Assembly (NCBI GenBank): GCA_017406005.1
Contig: JAFQZI010000129.1
Location: 1 to 50,996 of the forward strand
DNA length: 50,996 bases
From: Oscillospiraceae bacterium
Lineage (GTDB): Bacteria; Bacillota; Clostridia; Oscillospirales; Oscillospiraceae
Direction of reading: 5' to 3'
This document shows positions 15,084 to 23,140 of this stretch, one piece after another. How positions within the stretch are numbered: position 1 is the stretch's first letter; the number at the start of each line of letters is the position of its first letter. The translations under genes and the position numbers were made by a program. The notes below the pieces were generated by a model, which did not search any database, was not told the DNA's origin, and saw nothing but the letters and a program-made list of their open reading frames with translations.

Positions 15084-17150
15084 TCAGATCTTCATGCAGA
15101 CATCCCAGGCACGCCAAATGGCTGTACGCAGGTTGCCGATTGCAACACAGTCACCAACACGGTGAACGTTGCGCTTTTTCTCACCGATCGGAGTAGGAAC
15201 AAAGCCAATGCCGTTGACAACATCGTCACATTCGATCTTTTCGGTGGAGCCGTCTTTATGACGGACAATGACATAACCGTCACCGATTTCGGTGATGGTG
15301 GATTCGAGATAGACTGGAACATTCTTATATTCCATCATATCACGCAGGAAGGATGCGTTTGCAAGGCAGACGTTCTGCGCAGGGACAAGATCTTTCGCGT
15401 ATTCGACGATCATCGGGTGCTTGCCCTGGAGAATCATTTCATAAGCAGCTTCGCAGGCAGACTGTCCGCCGCCAAAGAACATGACCTTATCGCCGACTTC
15501 CTTCTTCTCACGGAGGAGCTGGGTAAGGGTGATGGTCTTGTCAAAGCCCTTTACGGCAGGCATATTTCTGGGAACAGAGCCGGTCGCAACAATGATTTCA
15601 TCAAAGCCGCGGAGAGTGCCAAGGTCATTCACTTCGGTATTAAAGCGGACGTCAATGCCCTCTCTCTTAATTTCTCTGAGGTACCACTGGACGAGCTCTT
15701 TGTCGTTCTCTTTGAAGCTCATGGCAGAAGCCGTAAGGAACATGCCGCCAAGAACATCCGTCTTCTCAAAGATGGTAGGAATATGGCCGCGCTTTTTCAG
15801 AACGAGAGCGCATTCCATACCACCGATACCGCCACCGACGATAGCGACCTTCTTCGGTTTCTGAGTTGGGACGATTTTGTAGCGGTTATGCTGCATCGTC
15901 GGAGGAGTCAGAGCGCAGCGGGCAAGATGCAGAGAGTCTTCCATGGACTGGATATTTGCGGTGCCTTTGTACTTTGCAAAGTTGAAGCAGCCGTTGTGGC
16001 AGCGGATGCAGGGCTTGATATCCTCCTCTTTGCCGGCAAGGATCTTATCAATCCACTCGGGATCAACAAGGTTCTGACGAGCAATGGCAACTGCATCGAG
16101 ACGGCCGGCAGCAATTTCCTGTGCCGCAAAGACTGGATCCATACGGCCGGCGCAGACAACCGGAGCATTGGTGAAGTTCTTGATATGCTCGACTTCGGTG
16201 ATGTTGCAGTTGTCCGGCATGTACTGAGGCGGATGTGCCCAGTACCAGGCATCGTAAGTGCCGTTGTCGCAGTTGAACATGGCATAGCCGGCTTCTTCGA
16301 GGTATTTGACTGCCTTTTCGGATTCTGCCATGTCACGGCCAAACTCTACGAAATCTTCGCCAGGCATTGCGCCTTTGTACCAGCCCTTCGTCTTGGAGAC
16401 GACGGAGTAACGCAGAGAGACAGGGAAATCATCCCCGGCATACTTGTGGATGCACTGAACAATTTCTACCGGGAAACGGAAACGGTTCTCAAAAGATCCG
16501 CCGTATTCGTCTTTACGGTAGTTCCAGTTGGCAATCGTAAACTGGTCAAGCAGGTAGCCCTCATGGACAGCGTGGATTTCTACACCGTCTACACCGGCAT
16601 CACGGAGTTTTTTTGCAGTCTTGCCGAAGGCTTCGACCATCTCGTGGATCTCTTCGACCGTCATCGGGCGGGAGTTGACACCTTCTACCCAGCGGTTCGG
16701 AGTCTCAGAAGCGGAGGCGCAGCAGTACTCAACATCCAGGAAGGGCCTTGCGAGTTTGCCGAGGGTGGGATTCTTGAGGAGGTTGACCATCATGCCATTG
16801 ACAGCCATGGATCTGCCGAAGCCGGCAGCGAGCTGAATGAACAGCTTTCCGCCGTATTTGTGGAACTCGGGCATCCACTCGGCGAGCTCTTTGAACATAC
16901 GGTCATTCTGATAGAGCCAGCGCTTGCCCATGGTGTCACGCACGCACTGCATGCCGGGGAGCACAAGGCCTACATTGTGTTTGGATCTCTCCAAGAGGTG
17001 ATTTGCTGCTTCCTTATCGAAATGGCAGGGTTCCAGCCAGCCGAAAAGGGAGGTGCCGCCCATAGAACACTGGACAATACGGTTTTTGATTTCCACATTG
17101 CCAATCTTCCACGGGGTGAACAGGGGCTCATATTTTTTGTTCATGCTCAT
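15084..17150 (-). CDS. NADH:flavin oxidoreductase with FeS and NAD domains, enoate-reductase/BaiCD-BaiH type
   Basis: A 688-residue three-domain enzyme of the old-yellow-enzyme/2,4-dienoyl-CoA reductase group. Residues 1 to about 370 form the FMN TIM barrel (KIGNVEIKNRIVQCSMGG at the start; HAVHEGYLLDQF for substrate binding). About residue 380 is CIRCHNGC with a further Cys some 25 residues on (ARCAL), the 4Fe-4S ligands. From about 430, VAIVGGGIGGMECA and later GGGQSACEAA mark FAD and NAD(P) Rossmann folds. Such enzymes reduce activated C=C bonds (enoates, dienoyl-CoA, bile-acid intermediates, plant phenolics) in anaerobes. AAAGGA precedes ATG 17150. It is transcribed alone from a consensus promoter; no bai genes are near, so bile-acid function is not implied. 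Confidence 0.9.
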   Translation of the reverse strand: MSMNKKYEPLFTPWKIGNVEIKNRIVQCSMGGTSLFGWLEPCHFDKEAANHLLERSKHNVGLVLPGMQCVRDTMGKRWLYQNDRMFKELAEWMPEFHKYGGKLFIQLAAGFGRSMAVNGMMVNLLKNPTLGKLARPFLDVEYCCASASETPNRWVEGVNSRPMTVEEIHEMVEAFGKTAKKLRDAGVDGVEIHAVHEGYLLDQFTIANWNYRKDEYGGSFENRFRFPVEIVQCIHKYAGDDFPVSLRYSVVSKTKGWYKGAMPGEDFVEFGRDMAESEKAVKYLEEAGYAMFNCDNGTYDAWYWAHPPQYMPDNCNITEVEHIKNFTNAPVVCAGRMDPVFAAQEIAAGRLDAVAIARQNLVDPEWIDKILAGKEEDIKPCIRCHNGCFNFAKYKGTANIQSMEDSLHLARCALTPPTMQHNRYKIVPTQKPKKVAIVGGGIGGMECALVLKKRGHIPTIFEKTDVLGGMFLTASAMSFKENDKELVQWYLREIKREGIDVRFNTEVNDLGTLRGFDEIIVATGSVPRNMPAVKGFDKTITLTQLLREKKEVGDKVMFFGGGQSACEAAYEMILQGKHPMIVEYAKDLVPAQNVCLANASFLRDMMEYKNVPVYLESTITEIGDGYVIVRHKDGSTEKIECDDVVNGIGFVPTPIGEKKRNVHRVGDCVAIGNLRTAIWRAWDVCMKI

Positions 17151-17214
17151 ACAGTTTTTTCCTTTCGTGTATTTATAGCAGATGGCGTTTTCACGCTCAT
17201 CAGATATTTGATTT

Positions 17215-17243
17215 ATTATAGCACATCAGGAACCTCAGCGCAA
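17215..17243 (-). promoter_or_regulatory. Sigma-A promoter of the enoate-reductase gene
   Basis: Minus strand TTGCGC (17243-17238), 17-base spacer, TATAAT (17220-17215), 65 bases upstream of the start codon. Confidence 0.75.
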
Positions 17244-17294
17244 TGCGAAATCCACCAATTACGTTTCTTTTCCCTTTTCCTTTTATTATTTACC

Positions 17295-18656
17295 TTATTT
17301 ACCAACACAGAAGCGAGCAAAAATCCGCTCGGTGACATCTTCCCTGACTGTTCTGCCGGAAAGTTCTCCGATGGCTTGCATCGCTCCTTCGGCTTCCGTG
17401 AGGACTATATCAGGCGTCTCTCCCATTTCAAGGGCACACAGAGCAGCTTTAATGTATTCCAATGCCATGGAAACTGCCTCTGCCTGGCGCGCATTCGTCA
17501 GAATCTCACCTGCGGGGACGGACGGCAACGGAAATATCTCCTGAATGGCTGCTTCGAGGGCATCGATCCCTTCCCCGGTCTCGGCGCTGATCTCAACCAC
17601 GGGCAATGCGGTCTTGATCGGTGCCGAACTGAAACCGGGCAGATCCTGCTTGGATACGGCGACAATAGCCTTCGGCGCGTTTTCGGCAAAACGGAGGATG
17701 GCGGAATCTTCCTCGGTAAAAGCCACGGAACCATCTACCACGGCGATGACAAGAGAGGCTTCGCTGATCGCCGCATAGGAGCGCTCAACACCGAGCTTCT
17801 CGGCTTCATCTGCCGTTTCACGGATACCTGCGGTGTCAATCAGCCGTAGGATATTCTGCCCGATCCTGATTTTTTCTTCGATGGTATCCCGCGTGGTGCC
17901 AGGGATTGCGGTAACAATAGCCCTGTCATACCCGAGCAGAGCATTGAGAAGCGAGCTTTTGCCTGCATTCGGCCGGCCGATGATTGCTGTAGGAATGCCG
18001 GAATTCATCAGTTTTCCACGTTCATAGGTCTTCTGAAGGGCTGAGAGTGCGGCTTCGGCGTTTTTCAGAATATCCTTATAATTTTCTAACAGGAATGGCT
18101 CGATATCCTCGTCCGGGTAATCCAGCACTGCATGATAATGAGAGCAGATGTCGACAAGAGAAGAATAGATTGCATCGGTTTTGCGGCTGATTGCCCCGGA
18201 AAGCTGACCGGCTGCATTCCCTGCCGCTTCAACCGTCTCGGCATCGATCAAATCCGCTACTGCTTCCGCTGCCGTGAGTTCCAGCCGGCCGTTCAGAAAA
18301 GCCCGCTTGGTAAATTCTCCCGGTCTCGCCTGACGCACACCGAGGGCAAACAACTCCTCCAGCACAGCACGCAGGAGCGTTGGTGAGCCGTGACACTGCA
18401 GCTCTGCCGTATCCTCTCCCGTGTAGGAAGCCGGGGCGTGGCTGATGGTACACAGGCAGAGATCCAGCAGTTTTCCTTTACGACCGGTAAGTCTGCCGTA
18501 AATCAGCTTGCGATCTTCCCGCAGACTCAGCTTTTCTCCGGAGAGCGGTGTGAACAGCCGCTCAGCAGCGGCAATGGCATTTTCGCCGGAAAGACGGACG
18601 ATCCCGATTGCAGAAACAGATGCGCCGGTTGCGATTGCAGCTATGGTGTCACTCAT
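17295..18656 (-). CDS. mnmE: tRNA modification GTPase MnmE
   Basis: A 453-residue G protein that, with MnmG, installs the carboxymethylaminomethyl group on wobble U34 of tRNAs. The N-terminal tetrahydrofolate-binding domain begins DTIAAIATGASVSAIGIVRLSG; the inserted G domain has G1 GRPNAGKSS (about 222), G3 DTAGIRET and NKxD-like VSKQD; the protein ends with the FC(I/V)GK signature (RFCVGK) whose cysteine is needed for activity. Length is normal. AAGGAGGT precedes ATG 18656. It lies 58 bases after rex, with the rex terminator between them, so expression depends on read-through or an unseen promoter. MnmG is not in the window. Confidence 0.97.
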   Translation of the reverse strand: MSDTIAAIATGASVSAIGIVRLSGENAIAAAERLFTPLSGEKLSLREDRKLIYGRLTGRKGKLLDLCLCTISHAPASYTGEDTAELQCHGSPTLLRAVLEELFALGVRQARPGEFTKRAFLNGRLELTAAEAVADLIDAETVEAAGNAAGQLSGAISRKTDAIYSSLVDICSHYHAVLDYPDEDIEPFLLENYKDILKNAEAALSALQKTYERGKLMNSGIPTAIIGRPNAGKSSLLNALLGYDRAIVTAIPGTTRDTIEEKIRIGQNILRLIDTAGIRETADEAEKLGVERSYAAISEASLVIAVVDGSVAFTEEDSAILRFAENAPKAIVAVSKQDLPGFSSAPIKTALPVVEISAETGEGIDALEAAIQEIFPLPSVPAGEILTNARQAEAVSMALEYIKAALCALEMGETPDIVLTEAEGAMQAIGELSGRTVREDVTERIFARFCVGK

Positions 18657-18682
18657 AATGACCTCCTTAGAGAAGGTGGGTG

Positions 18683-18708
18683 TAAAAAAGCTGCCCGTGA
18701 GGACAGCT
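18683..18708 (-). terminator. Intrinsic terminator after rex
   Basis: Eight base pairs (18689-18696 with 18701-18708; AGCTGTCC/GGGCAGCT) around TCAC, followed on the minus strand by TTTTTT. It separates rex from mnmE. Confidence 0.85.
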
Positions 18709-18714
18709 CTTTTT

Positions 18715-19368
18715 TTATTTTTTCAGTTTTTTGGAGTCGTAACCATCTGAGACAAAATAGCTCAGTGCCAATAGACTGTCGGAAAAATGGACATTTTCAA
18801 CGATCACCGGGCTGTCAGGCCCAACAAGCTCTACATTGGTGAAATTCCAAATTGCCTGAACGCCATTGTCGATCAGCATATTGGCTGTGGGCAGAGCTGC
18901 ATCCCGCGGAACTGCAAGAACCACAATATCTACCTTGTTCTTTTTCAGGAAAGCCTGAATTTCATCTACAGATGAAACCGGAACTCCGCTGAATTCTTTT
19001 CCGATCAGATCAGGGTCAACATCAAAGGCATGAATCAGATTAATACCCCATTCCCGGAAGCAGAAGTTATCGATAAGAGCACGCCCAATATGGCCGACAC
19101 CAATAAGAACTGCTTTATAGCCGCGATCCATCCCGAGAATACCGGCGATCTGCTCCCTCAGCAACGGAACATTATAGCCGTAACCCTGCTGACCGAACTC
19201 TCCGAAACAGTTAAAGTCCTGCCTGATCTGAGAGGGAGTAAAGCCTAACTGCTCGCCCAGCTCAGTAGAGGAGATACGATTGACACCGGCATCAATCAGC
19301 TCGTCAAGCTTGCGCAAATATCTCGGCAGACGCCGAATAACATTGTTGGATATCTTTTCTTTTTTCAA
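18715..19368 (-). CDS. rex: Redox-sensing transcriptional repressor Rex
   Basis: A 217-residue homodimeric repressor that senses the NADH/NAD+ ratio and controls fermentative and respiratory genes. The winged helix occupies residues 1-75 (RRLPRYLRKLDELIDAGVNRISS; LGFTPSQIRQDFNCFGEFGQQGYGY), followed by a Rossmann fold with VLIGVGHIGRAL near 88-99 and the domain-swapped C-terminal helix. Its promoter contains a matching operator, so autoregulation is likely. It is followed by its own terminator and then mnmE. All recognised Rex motifs are present and length is standard. Confidence 0.97.
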   Translation of the reverse strand: MKKEKISNNVIRRLPRYLRKLDELIDAGVNRISSTELGEQLGFTPSQIRQDFNCFGEFGQQGYGYNVPLLREQIAGILGMDRGYKAVLIGVGHIGRALIDNFCFREWGINLIHAFDVDPDLIGKEFSGVPVSSVDEIQAFLKKNKVDIVVLAVPRDAALPTANMLIDNGVQAIWNFTNVELVGPDSPVIVENVHFSDSLLALSYFVSDGYDSKKLKK

Positions 19369-19417
19369 GGTAATCTCTCCTTATCACTCTATAATGCTAA
19401 TTGCAGTTATAAAACAC

Positions 19418-19451
19418 TTGTTGATTATACCACAAAAAAAAGACTTTGCAA
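19418..19451 (-). promoter_or_regulatory. rex promoter with embedded Rex operator
   Basis: The 18-base site 19418-19435 reads TTGTTGATTATACCACAA, TTGT and ACAA ends with a central A/T spacer as in Rex boxes. The -10 TATAAT (minus, 19429-19424) lies inside it, with TTGCAA (19451-19446) as -35 at 16 bases. NADH-sensitive autorepression is expected. Confidence 0.7.
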
Positions 19452-19497
19452 GCATTGATTAGCATCTTTTGAGTTTTATTGTCAAAATGTTACATTT

Positions 19498-19658
19498 ATA
19501 CTGATTACTGATAAAACCATTTAATTCTTTTCGGGCAGAATTGTGACATGCTGCGTTATCAGCCTTGAGAATACACAAAGTATTCCCTGCGGCTTCTGCC
19601 TTGCCTGTCGCAATTCTGCTTCGAAAATCTTTTAAAGCGTCTTATCAGTGATCAGTAT
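19498..19658. repeat. 161-bp fold-back element
   Basis: The two halves are imperfect inverted copies along their whole length: outer ATACTGATTACTGATAA against TTATCAGTGATCAGTAT, middle GCAGAATTG against CAATTCTGC, and tip GAATAC-ACAAA-GTATTC (19569-19585) at the exact centre. No open frame. It fills the space between the rex promoter and the dusB stop, where it would form a long 3' hairpin of the dusB transcript. MITE-like in form; TA/TTA flanks on both sides. Confidence 0.6.
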
Positions 19659-19662
19659 TAAT

Positions 19663-20640
19663 TCAACAAAGGTCCCGTTTTATTCCCCTAACCACTGCAT
19701 AAATATCTTCCAATGTTGCAACCTGCACTAGCTTCTGCCGATAATACGCCGCATGGGGCACCCCGTGCAAATACCAGGCCAGCTGGTGCCTGGCCTCCAG
19801 ACAGGCCGATCGCTCACCCCTCTGCACGGCGAGAAGCTCAATCTGCCTCACTGCCGTATCCATTCGTTCGCTGAGGGAAGGGAGTTCCGGAACAGGCTCT
19901 CCGGCGAAAGAGGCATTTGCCTGCCGGAAAAGCCATGGGTTCCCGAAAGTTCCCCTGCCGATCATGGCAAAATCCGCCCCAGTGTAGCGTAGAATGTGAA
20001 CGGCATCTTCCGGGGAAAACACATCACCATTTGCTATAACAGGGATCTGTATGGCGGCTTTTACACTCCGGATGATATCCCAGTCGGCACGGCCAGAATA
20101 CATCTGCACTCTCGTTCTGCCATGAATTGCAACGGCAGAAACCCCGGCGGCTTCGGCTATTCTGGCAAATTCCACTGCATTCACATGACCGTTATCAAAC
20201 CCTTTCCGGAATTTGACTGTAACAGGCACTTTCACAGCGTTGACAACCGAACGCAGAATCTTTTCCGCCAGGTCCGGCTGCAGCATCAGGGCGCTTCCGT
20301 CCCCCGATTTGACGATCTTCCCGACCGGACACCCCATGTTGATATCCAGCACATCGGCACCCGAGAGCTCCAGAGCTCTGACCGCTGCTTCCGCCATGAC
20401 ATCCGGTTCGTGGCCGAAAATCTGCACGGCAGAGGGATGTTCCTCCGAAGGGATATACAGGAGAGAAACCGTTTTCTCATCTCCGTAAACAAGGGCTTTT
20501 GCACTGACCATCTCCGTAACAGTGAAAGCTGCACCGAGCTCCCGGCATATCTTTCGAAAGGCATAATCCGTGACCCCGGCCATCGGCGCAAGAAAAAAAC
20601 GCCCGCAAAAACTAATACTGCTTAAATCTGCCATATTCAT
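19663..20640 (-). CDS. dusB: tRNA-dihydrouridine synthase
   Basis: A 325-residue FMN enzyme that reduces uridines in the tRNA D-loop with NADPH. The TIM barrel starts FLAPMAGVTDYAFRKICREL; the catalytic cysteine sits in DINMGCPVGKIVKSGDGSAL (about residue 101), followed by VTVKFRKGFD and AIHGRTRVQMYSGRADW, and the FMN-phosphate site IPVIANGDVFSPEDA. The C-terminal helical tRNA-binding part is present. Start ATG 20640 directly abuts the trmB stop (TGAATG); the in-frame ATG two codons later is the alternative. DusB is the best subgroup guess for Firmicutes; the exact uridine targeted is not certain. Confidence 0.93.
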   Translation of the reverse strand: MNMADLSSISFCGRFFLAPMAGVTDYAFRKICRELGAAFTVTEMVSAKALVYGDEKTVSLLYIPSEEHPSAVQIFGHEPDVMAEAAVRALELSGADVLDINMGCPVGKIVKSGDGSALMLQPDLAEKILRSVVNAVKVPVTVKFRKGFDNGHVNAVEFARIAEAAGVSAVAIHGRTRVQMYSGRADWDIIRSVKAAIQIPVIANGDVFSPEDAVHILRYTGADFAMIGRGTFGNPWLFRQANASFAGEPVPELPSLSERMDTAVRQIELLAVQRGERSACLEARHQLAWYLHGVPHAAYYRQKLVQVATLEDIYAVVRGIKRDLC

Positions 20641-21351
20641 TCAGCAGTTCCTGGCATCGGAAAGGGCTGCATTGCGAAGCCGCGGCGGAACCCCGGCTGA
20701 AGTGTCTTTGGTTAATTCCGTTTTGACCGCTTCCAGCCTTTTGATGGGAACTCCTTCAGCATAAAACTTAGATTCATAGTCTGTCATAATACCGACAGGG
20801 CCGTTTTCATGCAGATTCATGGTAACTGCCTGCAGACTCCAGCCTTCGTTTTCAAACATGGACTTCGACCACTCAAAGAGAGGCAGATTATCTGTTTTAA
20901 AGTGGATTGCTCCGCCGATCAGAAGTATGTCTGCATAGGAACGAAGGAAGGAAGGCGCCGTCAAGCGGAACTTTGCATCCCGGCTTTTAGGCCAGGGATC
21001 ACAGAAATTAAGATAAACCCTCGCGATTTCTCCATTTGCAAACATTTCTCCAAGGCCGACAGCATCCGCATCGATAAAACGGACGTTTTTGAGGCCGGCA
21101 TTTTGTACACGCTCCATCGCCATCACCATTGCACTCTGCACTTTTTCTATGGCAAGAATAAGCACCCGGGTATTCTTCTCCGCCACTTCGGCTGTGAAGC
21201 GCCCTTTTCCGCATCCGATTTCAAGATGGATCTCTTCATAGCCCGGATAGAGTTCTCGCCATCTGCCACAGTTCTCTTTCGGGTCTGATACCAGAAGCTC
21301 TGAACAGTTTTCCAACCGCAAATCGAGATTCGGTTTTTTTCTCATTCTCAT
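20641..21351 (-). CDS. trmB: tRNA (guanine-N7)-methyltransferase
   Basis: A 236-residue AdoMet-dependent enzyme forming m7G46 in tRNA variable loops. HLEIGCGKGRF is the AdoMet-binding motif I, LAIEKVQSA motif II, and LNFCDPWPKSRDAKFRLT the family's catalytic DPWPK loop; HFKTDN follows. The extra ~20 C-terminal residues are ordinary. ATG at 21351 or two codons on; a GCAGGTG site lies upstream. It is immediately followed by dusB, making a two-gene tRNA-modification operon that diverges from the tRNA-Pro gene. Confidence 0.95.
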   Translation of the reverse strand: MRMRKKPNLDLRLENCSELLVSDPKENCGRWRELYPGYEEIHLEIGCGKGRFTAEVAEKNTRVLILAIEKVQSAMVMAMERVQNAGLKNVRFIDADAVGLGEMFANGEIARVYLNFCDPWPKSRDAKFRLTAPSFLRSYADILLIGGAIHFKTDNLPLFEWSKSMFENEGWSLQAVTMNLHENGPVGIMTDYESKFYAEGVPIKRLEAVKTELTKDTSAGVPPRLRNAALSDARNC

Positions 21352-21377
21352 TGTCAGTCACCTGCAGATTTGAAATC

Positions 21378-21405
21378 AGTATAGTATTAAACATCAAAAA
21401 TCCAA
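21378..21405 (-). promoter_or_regulatory. Promoter of the trmB-dusB operon
   Basis: Minus strand TTGGAT (21405-21400), 16-base spacer, TATACT (21383-21378), 26 bases before the trmB start. Confidence 0.55.
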
Positions 21406-21421
21406 AAAGTGCAATATAATT

Positions 21422-21450
21422 ATTGCTAAATTCAGTTTCATCGTGTATAA
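21422..21450 (+). promoter_or_regulatory. Promoter of tRNA-Pro
   Basis: TTGCTA (21422-21427), 17-base spacer, TATAAT (21445-21450); the 5' leader before the mature tRNA would be about 33 bases. Confidence 0.8.
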
Positions 21451-21489
21451 TACCGTTTGCTCAGATTTCGGATAATGATGTCTGTTTGT

Positions 21490-21562
21490 TTCCGGGTGTA
21501 GCGCAGCTGGTAGCGCGCCTGATTTGGGATCAGGAGGCCGCTGGTTCAAGTCCAGTCACTCG
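21490..21562 (+). tRNA. tRNA-Pro (anticodon UGG)
   Basis: A complete 73-base cloverleaf: acceptor CCGGGTG/CACTCGG (one G-U), D arm GCGC/GCGC, anticodon arm CCTGA-TTTGGGA-TCAGG with anticodon TGG, variable AGGCC, T arm GCTGG-TTCAAGT-CCAGT, discriminator A. CCA is not encoded. It stands alone, with its own promoter and terminator. Confidence 0.97.
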
Positions 21563-21566
21563 GATT

Positions 21567-21606
21567 TTCCGTCAAAATCAACCTGATTTTGACGGTTTTC
21601 TTTTTT
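21567..21606 (+). terminator. Terminator of tRNA-Pro
   Basis: CCGTCAAAATCA (21567-21578) pairs with TGATTTTGACGG (21582-21593), then TTTTCTTTTTTC. The same TTTTCTTTTTTCT-TTATC tail recurs behind the tRNA remnant near 25.64 kb. Confidence 0.9.
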
Positions 21607-21637
21607 CTCTTATCTCCTATAAAACTAATGAAACTGT

Positions 21638-23131
21638 TTATATCTTCCCGGTAATTTTGTCGAGAATACTCTGGCGTGTAACATCGAACAGGAGTTCCCG
21701 GTTGTCACGGAAATAAGCGTCACAGCCGAATTCCCCCACATACCAGGAGGTGTCGTAACCTGCCGTGATCTCGGTCACAAACAGAACAAGCTCCTGGCTT
21801 GGGCCGACGGCATCCTCCAGAAAGCGGAAGGCATTGTCAAACATCAGGCCTGTCTCGTCTGCAAGATGCTCGCGCCGCGCAGTATCCTCGGAAAAGAGCG
21901 TTCGCACGGTGTCCATCTGTTCTCCGCTTTCCGGGATCTCATCAACAGCTTTGATATATTCCTCGAGACGGTTGATCTCCGCCTGGCGGAGCGTTTTCTG
22001 TTCCCGGTCTTCCTGACCGGCATTGGCGGCACGTTTGAGCGTCGCACGGCGGACCGAAATAATGTCGCGCAGGCTCTCGACAGGCGGCTCCGGAAGACCA
22101 TCCCTGACGGCGGTTAACCCGTCATAGAGCGCCGTAGTGAGTGCGTCCTGCCGCCTGGTTTCCCGGGCAGCCTCACCGAGTCGTGAAAGCAGAAGGCCCA
22201 TGACCGCAAGCTTTTCATCAAAAGGTGCGGCAGCAAACTCTGACACAGATACTTTCGGGACTTGCCCGTGAAGAATGTCATCGATATGATAGACCTGGCG
22301 GTACTTGTTATACAAGGCGTAATAATTACTGAAATCCCGTGCGACGGACGGCATCTGCACATACTGCACTGCAAGCTCCGTATCCGGTGTGATGCCCAAG
22401 GCCTCGTAGGCATACAGAATTTCACTCAGATCCTCCCAGCCACGTGCCGTGACAAACTGCATGCCGTCAGCACTGTTTTCGATACGGTAGAAGTTCTCCT
22501 TCTTGAGATCGATATAGGAGATCACTGCTCCATGCAGGCCTTTGCGCATGGCGTACTCTTTCCAGACCGGGAAATCCTCCTCTACTGCAATATATTTGAC
22601 ACGGTCGAGAGTGACCACGTCAAAATCGCGCACGGAGCGGTTGTATTCCGGAGGATTTCCAGCCGCAACGATCAGCCACCCCTCCGGAAGCTTCCGGTTG
22701 CCGAAGGTCTTGCACTGCAGGAACTGCAGCATCATAGGCGCCAGTGTCTCGGATACACAGTTGATCTCATCCAGAAAGAGAATACCCTCACGGAGGCCGG
22801 TTTTTTCCATAAGCTCGTAAACCGAGCCGAGGATTTCACTCATCGTGTACTCAGTGACGGTCTGCTCTGCCCCGTCATAGACCCGTTTTTCAATGAAAGG
22901 CAGGCCAATGGCACTCTGGCGGGTATGGTGCGTGATGGTGTAGGAGACGAGGCCGACGTTTTCCTCGGCGGCGATCTGTTCCATAATCTGGGTCTTGCCG
23001 ATGCCTGGCGGGCCGATCAGCAGGACAGGCCGCTGCCGGACAGCAGGGATACGATAGTTTCCCATCTCGTCCCGGCTTAAGTAGGCACGCAGCGTATTTC
23101 GGATCTGTTCTTTGGCTTGCTTGATGTTCAT
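21638..23131 (-). CDS. MoxR-type AAA+ ATPase
   Basis: A 497-residue cytoplasmic AAA+ ATPase. Walker A is G40-PPGIGKT47, Walker B ILFLDEIN near 117-124, with sensor-1 IVAAGNPPEYNRS and a long C-terminal helical part (about 330-497) beyond the usual MoxR length. MoxR ATPases act with VWA-domain partners as chaperones that insert cofactors or remodel complexes. Here the VWA partner lies ten bases upstream in the same operon, preceded by a leucine-rich protein. Start ATG 23131 follows a modest ribosome site inside the VWA stop region (CAATTGTGAGGTATCGAA...). It is the last gene of the cassette and ends close to the tRNA-Pro terminator on the opposite strand. The client is unknown. Confidence 0.87.
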   Translation of the reverse strand: MNIKQAKEQIRNTLRAYLSRDEMGNYRIPAVRQRPVLLIGPPGIGKTQIMEQIAAEENVGLVSYTITHHTRQSAIGLPFIEKRVYDGAEQTVTEYTMSEILGSVYELMEKTGLREGILFLDEINCVSETLAPMMLQFLQCKTFGNRKLPEGWLIVAAGNPPEYNRSVRDFDVVTLDRVKYIAVEEDFPVWKEYAMRKGLHGAVISYIDLKKENFYRIENSADGMQFVTARGWEDLSEILYAYEALGITPDTELAVQYVQMPSVARDFSNYYALYNKYRQVYHIDDILHGQVPKVSVSEFAAAPFDEKLAVMGLLLSRLGEAARETRRQDALTTALYDGLTAVRDGLPEPPVESLRDIISVRRATLKRAANAGQEDREQKTLRQAEINRLEEYIKAVDEIPESGEQMDTVRTLFSEDTARREHLADETGLMFDNAFRFLEDAVGPSQELVLFVTEITAGYDTSWYVGEFGCDAYFRDNRELLFDVTRQSILDKITGKI

Positions 23132-23140
23132 TTCGATACC

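Noticed and set aside
15084-17150. Bile-acid 7-dehydroxylation enzyme (BaiCD/BaiH)
   Set aside because: The three-domain architecture matches, but no other bai gene is adjacent and many anaerobe enoate reductases share it.
15162-17849. 895-codon plus-strand frame opposite the enoate reductase and mnmE
   Set aside because: It spans the antisense of two clear genes and the promoter between them; the codon pattern is that of the opposite strand and no domain is seen.
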